Positions 59,800 through 64,000 of a stretch of DNA of 64,000 nucleotides are shown piece by piece. Location of the stretch: NCBI GenBank assembly GCA_003228115.1, contig QEVV01000001.1:1-64000 (forward strand). The letters run 5' to 3'. The notes below the pieces were generated by a model, which saw nothing but the letters and a program-made list of their open reading frames with translations, had not been told where the DNA came from and ran no database searches. Made by a program: the position numbers and the translations under genes. The stretch's first letter is position 1. The number at the start of each line of letters is the position of its first letter. Source of the DNA: Chloroflexota bacterium (GTDB lineage Bacteria; Chloroflexota; Dehalococcoidia; Lucifugimonadales; SAR202-VII-2).

Positions 59800-59907
59800 G
59801 TGGAAGTTCTTTTCCTAGGCCTCGCAATTGCTGCAGTCGGACTTCTTGCCCTTCTGGCCGGAGCCGTAGCCATGGTCGCGGCCACCCAAATAACCCGGCA
59901 GGACTAG
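59800..59907 (+). CDS. Putative 35-aa single-helix membrane microprotein
   Basis: 35 codons from GTG (59800) to TAG (59905-59907). AAGGAGGA (59787-59794) lies at ideal distance ahead of the start, a strong sign of translation. The peptide is one long hydrophobic helix (VLFLGLAIAAVGLLALLAG, then AVAMVAAT) with a polar tail ending ITRQD. It lies between lipB and rpiB on the same strand. Function unknown; it would insert in the cytoplasmic membrane. Confidence 0.6.
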   Translation: MEVLFLGLAIAAVGLLALLAGAVAMVAATQITRQD

Positions 59908-60134
59908 TTCGCCCCGCCCTTCTCGCATTGGATTTTTGGGCTTTGCGGCACCCTCGTTGGCGGCTGGAGTGCCCACACTCCAGTGCCCCTCATCCGCAGT
60001 CGTAGATGCGTCGTCCTTCACTTGAACGACCCTAAATCGTTCGTCCAACCTATTTCCCGGAATCCTTCTATACTTCTTGGGCATCCCATTCGACAAGGGA
60101 GCCTGTTTCAACTTCTTTCGTTGGAGCGCTGCTC

Positions 60135-60593
60135 ATGATGCCGCACATAGCGCTTGGAGCAGACCATGGCGGTCTGCCCCTCAAGCAAGACCTTCACCCC
60201 TGGCTAGAAGCAGGCGGCTTCACGGTCCTTGACGTTGGCGCTTACGAGTTCAACGCCAACGACGATTATCCGGACTTCGCCGCGGCGGTAGCCCGGGCTG
60301 TGGCTTCAGGAGAGGTCAGCAAAGGCATCATTGTCTGCGGTAGCGGCGTTGGCGCATCGGTTGCGGCGAACAAGATAGCCGGCGTAAGGGCTGGCGTTTG
60401 CCACGACACGTACTCGGCTCATCAAGGCGTGGAACACGACGATGTAAACGTCCTGTGCCTTGGTTCGCGAGTTGTCGGCATAGAACTGGCCAAGGAACTG
60501 GTGTCAGCCTTCCTAAGCGCTACGTTCACGAGAGAGGACCGCCATATGCGGCGGCTGCAAAAGGTCCTAGACCTGGAGCGCCAAGCCCAATAA
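60135..60593 (+). CDS. rpiB: Ribose-5-phosphate isomerase B
   Basis: 152 aa. The opening [14 protein letters not shown] is followed by [23 protein letters not shown] with the catalytic cysteine, and by [24 protein letters not shown]. The family isomerises ribose-5-phosphate and ribulose-5-phosphate in the cytoplasm. It is followed 26 bp on by transaldolase. Confidence 0.95.
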   Translation: MMPHIALGADHGGLPLKQDLHPWLEAGGFTVLDVGAYEFNANDDYPDFAAAVARAVASGEVSKGIIVCGSGVGASVAANKIAGVRAGVCHDTYSAHQGVEHDDVNVLCLGSRVVGIELAKELVSAFLSATFTREDRHMRRLQKVLDLERQAQ

Positions 60594-60619
60594 GTTCGAG
60601 AGAGGGCAAGGGGAAATCC

Positions 60620-61741
60620 ATGAATCCGCTACAGCAACTGCAAGACTTGGGCCAGTCGGTGTGGCTTGATTACATCAGGCGGGACTTGCTCGCCTCCGGG
60701 GAACTCAGCCGCCTTATCGAGCAGGGGCTCACCGGCGTCACCTCCAACCCCTCCATCTTCGAGAAGGCAATTGTTGACAGCGCCGAGTACGACGCTGAAA
60801 TCCTGGACTTATCCAAGTCCAACGATAACGCCAAGGCAATTTACGAAGCCTTGGCTATCGAAGACATCCGTGCCGCCGCTGATGCCCTGCGTCCCGTGTA
60901 CGATCGATTGGACGGAGCTGACGGCTTCGTTTCCTTTGAGGTCAGTCCCCTTCTGGCCCACGACACCGATGGCACCTTGGCGGAGGCTCGAAGGCTGTTC
61001 AAGGCCGTTGGCCGCCCCAACGTTATGATCAAGATTCCGGGCACTCCCGCAGGCGTTCCCGCCATTCGGCAGCTCATTGGAGAGGGGATCAACATCAATG
61101 TCACTCTCATCTTCTCCATAGAAGCCTACGGCCAGGTTATGGACGCCTATATCACAGGACTCGAAACACTGGCCAGTACGGGAGGAGACGTCTCTAGCGT
61201 TGGGTCCGTGGCCTCGTTCTTCGTCAGCCGTGTGGACACGCTCGTTGACGGCTTGCTTGGTAAGGCCATCCAAGAGGGGCAGGACGGGGGCAAGAAACTG
61301 CTCGGCAAGGCTGCCGTAGCCAACGCTAAGCTTGCCTACCAAGCCTTTCAGGAGACCTTCGGTGCGGATCGCTTCAGCGCTCTGAAAGCCAACGGCGCCA
61401 GAGTGCAACGTCCCCTATGGGCCAGCACCAGCACCAAGAACCCAGCGTACAGCGACCTGCTCTATGTAGAGCCGCTCGTGGGCGCAGACACGGTAAACAC
61501 CATGCCACCACCGACACTCGATGCATTCCTTGACCACGGTAAAGCGGAATCGCTATTGGAACAGAATGTCGCGGAGGCGGGTCAAGTCCTCGCCGCGCTG
61601 GCTACCGAAGGCATCAACATGTCTGAGGTCACGGATAAGTTGTTGGCCGACGGGGTCAAGGCCTTCGCCGACTCCTTCGATCACCTGCTCGCCAACCTGG
61701 ATGGCAAACGCCGGAGCCTGCTGGAGAAAACTTCAGCCTAG
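60620..61741 (+). CDS. tal: Transaldolase
   Basis: 373 aa from the ATG at 60620 (AAGGGG upstream); a longer in-frame reading overlaps rpiB. Features of the mycobacterial/cyanobacterial type of transaldolase are LTGVTSNPSIFEKAI (about 37-51), VMIKIPGTPAGVPAIRQL with the Schiff-base lysine, and SVASFFVSRVDTLVDGLL. It transfers a dihydroxyacetone unit between sugar phosphates. With rpiB and the ribokinase-like gene it forms a non-oxidative pentose phosphate cluster. Confidence 0.95.
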   Translation: MNPLQQLQDLGQSVWLDYIRRDLLASGELSRLIEQGLTGVTSNPSIFEKAIVDSAEYDAEILDLSKSNDNAKAIYEALAIEDIRAAADALRPVYDRLDGADGFVSFEVSPLLAHDTDGTLAEARRLFKAVGRPNVMIKIPGTPAGVPAIRQLIGEGININVTLIFSIEAYGQVMDAYITGLETLASTGGDVSSVGSVASFFVSRVDTLVDGLLGKAIQEGQDGGKKLLGKAAVANAKLAYQAFQETFGADRFSALKANGARVQRPLWASTSTKNPAYSDLLYVEPLVGADTVNTMPPPTLDAFLDHGKAESLLEQNVAEAGQVLAALATEGINMSEVTDKLLADGVKAFADSFDHLLANLDGKRRSLLEKTSA

Positions 61742-62020
61742 GTCGTTCTTGAGGCAAGAACAGAGGACAAGCCACATACGTGTTGTTCAATGGTTGTGTA
61801 CTGTAATATGCCTCTTGAAATCCCCTGGATCGCCTGTCGCTTGGCGCCAAACGCAAAGGGATCGCTCTTCGCAGGGCCTTATTCCACTAGGGCTGCGCCT
61901 AAATGAGGAGGCGGTAGCGAATCAGCGAAGGATCGCGTCAGCCTTCTGGTAGCTTGACGGGATTCGGGCTGATTGCTAGCCTACGGGCAACTTAGTACTT
62001 CACATCACAAAGGAACCCTG

Positions 62021-63214
62021 ATGTCAGACCAGTACCAGTCCTCCAACGTCTTCAACCCCCCTGACCGCCTTCTGTTGGGGCCTGGGCCCAGCAACGTCCA
62101 TCCCAAGGTGATTCAGGCTATGACCGCACCTATGCTTGGGCATCTGGATCCTGATTTCGTCGCCATCATGGACGATGTCCAGAGAATGCTCCGGTTGGTG
62201 TTCAAAACCAAGGAGGGCTTCACGCTTCCGGTATCCGGTACGGGTACCGCCGGCATGGAAGCAGCCCTGGTTAACCTTCTGGAGCCCGGGGATACCATCG
62301 TCATTGCCGTCAACGGCTTCTTCGGTGGCAGGCTTGAAGACATTGCCACCCGCATAGGCGCCCGCGTCGAGCGAGTCGATTTCGAATGGGGTTCGGTAGT
62401 TGACCCCCAGAAGGTACGCGAGGTTGTCCAACGACAGGACAGCGTAAAGATGGTGGGGGTTGTCCACGTTGAGACCTCAACGGGTGTGATTTCGCCGTTG
62501 GAGGACATAGCGGCCATTGCCCACGAGAAGGATGCCCTACTGCTCGTGGATGCAGTGACATCTCTCGGTGGCTGCGATGTCGATATGGACAGTTGGGACC
62601 TGGATGTGGTCTACAGTGGTACCCAGAAATGCCTCGGAGCACCCTCTGGGCTGGCTCCATTGGCCCTCAGCGGGCGGGCAATGGAAGCACTCCGAAAGCG
62701 TAGCTCCAAGGTCCCTAGCTTCTACCTTGACGTTTCAATTCTCGACCAATACTGGAATGAAGGTGGCGGCCGGACCTACCACCACACCGCCCCTATCACC
62801 ATGATCTACGCCCTGTGGCAGGCCTTGGACCTCCTGTTGCTGGAAGGCCTCGAAGAGCGCTTCGCCCGCCATCATCGGGTGGCCAGCGCGCTCCGAGCTG
62901 GCTTGAGCGCCATTGGGCTGGAGCCAATTGTGAAGAGCAACTGGGCGCCTCCCTTGACTACCGTAGCCATTCCGGACGGCATCTCCGACACAGCCGTTCG
63001 AGGCCGAATGCTTCGGGAGCATGACATAGAGATCGGCGGGGGACTGGGAGTCTTCAAGGACAAAGCCTGGCGAATAGGGCTCATGGGCTACAATGCGGCT
63101 CCGGCCAACGCTCTGCGGGTACTGTCGGCATTGGAGCAAGCGCTAGCAGCGGAGGGTTACGAGGTAGCCAGAGGTCGAAGCCTGGAAGCGGCTCAAATGT
63201 CCTTGGCCAGCTAA
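62021..63214 (+). CDS. Pyridoxal-phosphate aminotransferase, alanine-glyoxylate/serine-pyruvate family
   Basis: 397 aa from the ATG at 62021 behind AAAGGA. The family opening LLLGPGPSNVHPKVIQAM is followed by SGTGTAGMEAAL (cofactor phosphate), DAVTSLGGCDVDMDSWDLDV (PLP aspartate region, listed in part) and the Schiff-base lysine in GTQKCLGAPSG. It transfers an amino group between alanine or serine and glyoxylate, or acts on ureidoglycine as in purine catabolism. Substrate not decided from sequence. Cytoplasmic; single gene. Confidence 0.92.
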   Translation: MSDQYQSSNVFNPPDRLLLGPGPSNVHPKVIQAMTAPMLGHLDPDFVAIMDDVQRMLRLVFKTKEGFTLPVSGTGTAGMEAALVNLLEPGDTIVIAVNGFFGGRLEDIATRIGARVERVDFEWGSVVDPQKVREVVQRQDSVKMVGVVHVETSTGVISPLEDIAAIAHEKDALLLVDAVTSLGGCDVDMDSWDLDVVYSGTQKCLGAPSGLAPLALSGRAMEALRKRSSKVPSFYLDVSILDQYWNEGGGRTYHHTAPITMIYALWQALDLLLLEGLEERFARHHRVASALRAGLSAIGLEPIVKSNWAPPLTTVAIPDGISDTAVRGRMLREHDIEIGGGLGVFKDKAWRIGLMGYNAAPANALRVLSALEQALAAEGYEVARGRSLEAAQMSLAS

Positions 63215-63508
63215 AGCGCCCAGGAGCCCAGGAGAACCAGCCGGGCGCAGTTGGTGCTCGGCCGCAGCTTGGGAATGAGCGCCTTCATCAAGTGGAATCC
63301 ATTCGTCGGCCCAGGCCTCTAACGCTTTCAAGGCGGGCCCCAAAGCGGCGCCTTTCTCGGTTAGTGCGTATTCCACCAAGACTGGCCTTTGAGCGTAGAC
63401 CTTACGTTCGACAATTCCCTCTTTCTCCATCTCCCCCAGCCTCGGCGACAACACGCGGCCGCTGAGGCCGCCCACATAGGAGGCAATGATGAGCACAGTA
63501 GGTTCCAA
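63143..63508 (-). pseudogene. HxlR-family regulator fragment, N-terminal helix-turn-helix missing
   Basis: The first 65 residues include GLSGRVLSPRLGEMEKEGIV, followed by VYAQRPVLVEYALTEKGAAL and LKALEAWADEW, the wing and C-terminal half of an HxlR-type winged helix. The N-terminal half (GGKW..LL..L, then RF.EL) is absent; upstream in this frame a TGA is met soon. After the family's normal end the frame runs on into the 3' end of the aminotransferase. The 5' end overlaps the start of pirin, so a deletion or recombination joined the two. A short functional version cannot be excluded. Confidence 0.5.
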
Positions 63509-64000
63509 GGCCAGGTCCGTGGCCCAGATTATAGATAGCGTTCAAGCATTCGAAGGGGCTGGATTCTTGGTGCACCGCCCCTTCCCGACCCAGTTATTGA
63601 GCCAGGTTGACCCCTTTCTCCTGTTGGATGAAATGGGCCCCATGGACCTAGGCCCGGGTGAGGCGAAGGGCGCCCCAGACCACCCCCACAGGGGATTCGA
63701 GACCGTGACCTATGTCCTTGAAGGCTCCATGGAGCACAAGGACTCGGCCGGCAACTCCGGGAAGCTCAACCCCGGCGACGTGCAATGGATGACGGCGGGA
63801 GCGGGCGTTGTGCATTCCGAGATGCCCTCAGAGGAGCTGCTCCGTGACGGTGGCCGCATGCATGGCTTCCAGCTTTGGGTCAACCTCCCCAGCGTGGACA
63901 AGATGATGCGCCCACGCTACCAAGACGTGTCAGCGGCGACCATCCCACAGGCTCAAACGCTGGATGGCTCAGTTTGGGTCAGGGTCATCGCTGGAGAAGC
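63489..64000 (+). CDS. Pirin family protein, C-terminus cut by window edge
   Basis: About 170 residues are visible. The start is the second of two adjacent ATGs (63489), at proper distance from AGGAGG (63478-63483). The cupin metal site is seen as [16 protein letters not shown] with two histidines and VVHSEMP with a His and Glu, between them [31 protein letters not shown] closes the first domain. Bacterial pirins bind Fe(II) and act as quercetinase-like dioxygenases or regulators, such as of pyruvate dehydrogenase; which applies here is open. It overlaps an HxlR fragment, whose members often regulate pirin genes. Confidence 0.93.
   Translation, partial: MSTVGSKARSVAQIIDSVQAFEGAGFLVHRPFPTQLLSQVDPFLLLDEMGPMDLGPGEAKGAPDHPHRGFETVTYVLEGSMEHKDSAGNSGKLNPGDVQWMTAGAGVVHSEMPSEELLRDGGRMHGFQLWVNLPSVDKMMRPRYQDVSAATIPQAQTLDGSVWVRVIAGE

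Overview
This is a 64 kb piece of bacterial chromosome with high GC content (estimated by eye, not computed). Nearly everything in it is housekeeping or central metabolism. I see no prophage, transposase, CRISPR array or rRNA. Several features point to an environmental Chloroflexota of the Dehalococcoidia/SAR202 kind: a short IF-2 (604 aa) in a nusA-ylxR-infB-rbfA-truB cluster, a three-part PntAA/PntAB/PntB transhydrogenase, a fused indolepyruvate:ferredoxin oxidoreductase, and paralogous stand-alone carboxyltransferases beside an amidohydrolase. This placement is inference; no rRNA is present to test it.

Layout. 0-12 kb: RRM protein, MutS2, a small membrane protein, a family 2 glycosyltransferase, aspartate kinase and homoserine kinase, a 3-hydroxyisobutyrate dehydrogenase-like enzyme, and pyruvate phosphate dikinase. 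12-22 kb: small unknowns, a DUF4395 membrane protein, an alpha/beta hydrolase, an SDR, two paralogous carboxyltransferases with an altered substrate-site signature, and an amidohydrolase. 22-30 kb: a zinc-ribbon microprotein, the translation/transcription cluster (truB, rbfA, infB, ylxR, nusA) behind a promoter with a terminator-like hairpin in its leader, then pntAA. 30-36 kb: two genes made of nitrile-hydratase-beta-like domains without an alpha subunit, pntAB-pntB in the opposite direction to pntAA, and an orphan SbcD-like nuclease. 36-43 kb: a thioredoxin-like lipoprotein, a CopD-like membrane protein, two NAD-dependent dehydrogenases, a metallo-beta-lactamase-fold protein divergent from a TetR regulator over an AT-rich operator, and folK-folP. 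43-49 kb: an acyl-CoA carboxylase subunit, malic enzyme, an unrecognised 457-aa protein, malate dehydrogenase and tRNA-Pro. 49-64 kb: indolepyruvate oxidoreductase, an MFS/GatC-like/amidase operon, a PhoB/PhoR-type pair, a pentose/lipoate cluster (rbsK-like, lipB, rpiB, tal), an aminotransferase, an HxlR-like fragment and pirin.

The left 36 kb is studded with a dispersed intergenic repeat. I count about 24 copies of a core of roughly 90 bp, all in the same orientation and mostly in local arrays with a 136-207 bp period. The core contains two hairpins whose stems vary in a compensatory way between copies. The right 28 kb has none. I regard this family as the most unusual feature of the window. 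Next are the nitrile-hydratase-beta-like genes, the altered carboxyltransferases, the nusA leader hairpin and three microproteins. Promoters read by eye share a TTGCCC/TTGCCT -35 box in several places, and one or two appear to give leaderless or nearly leaderless mRNAs.
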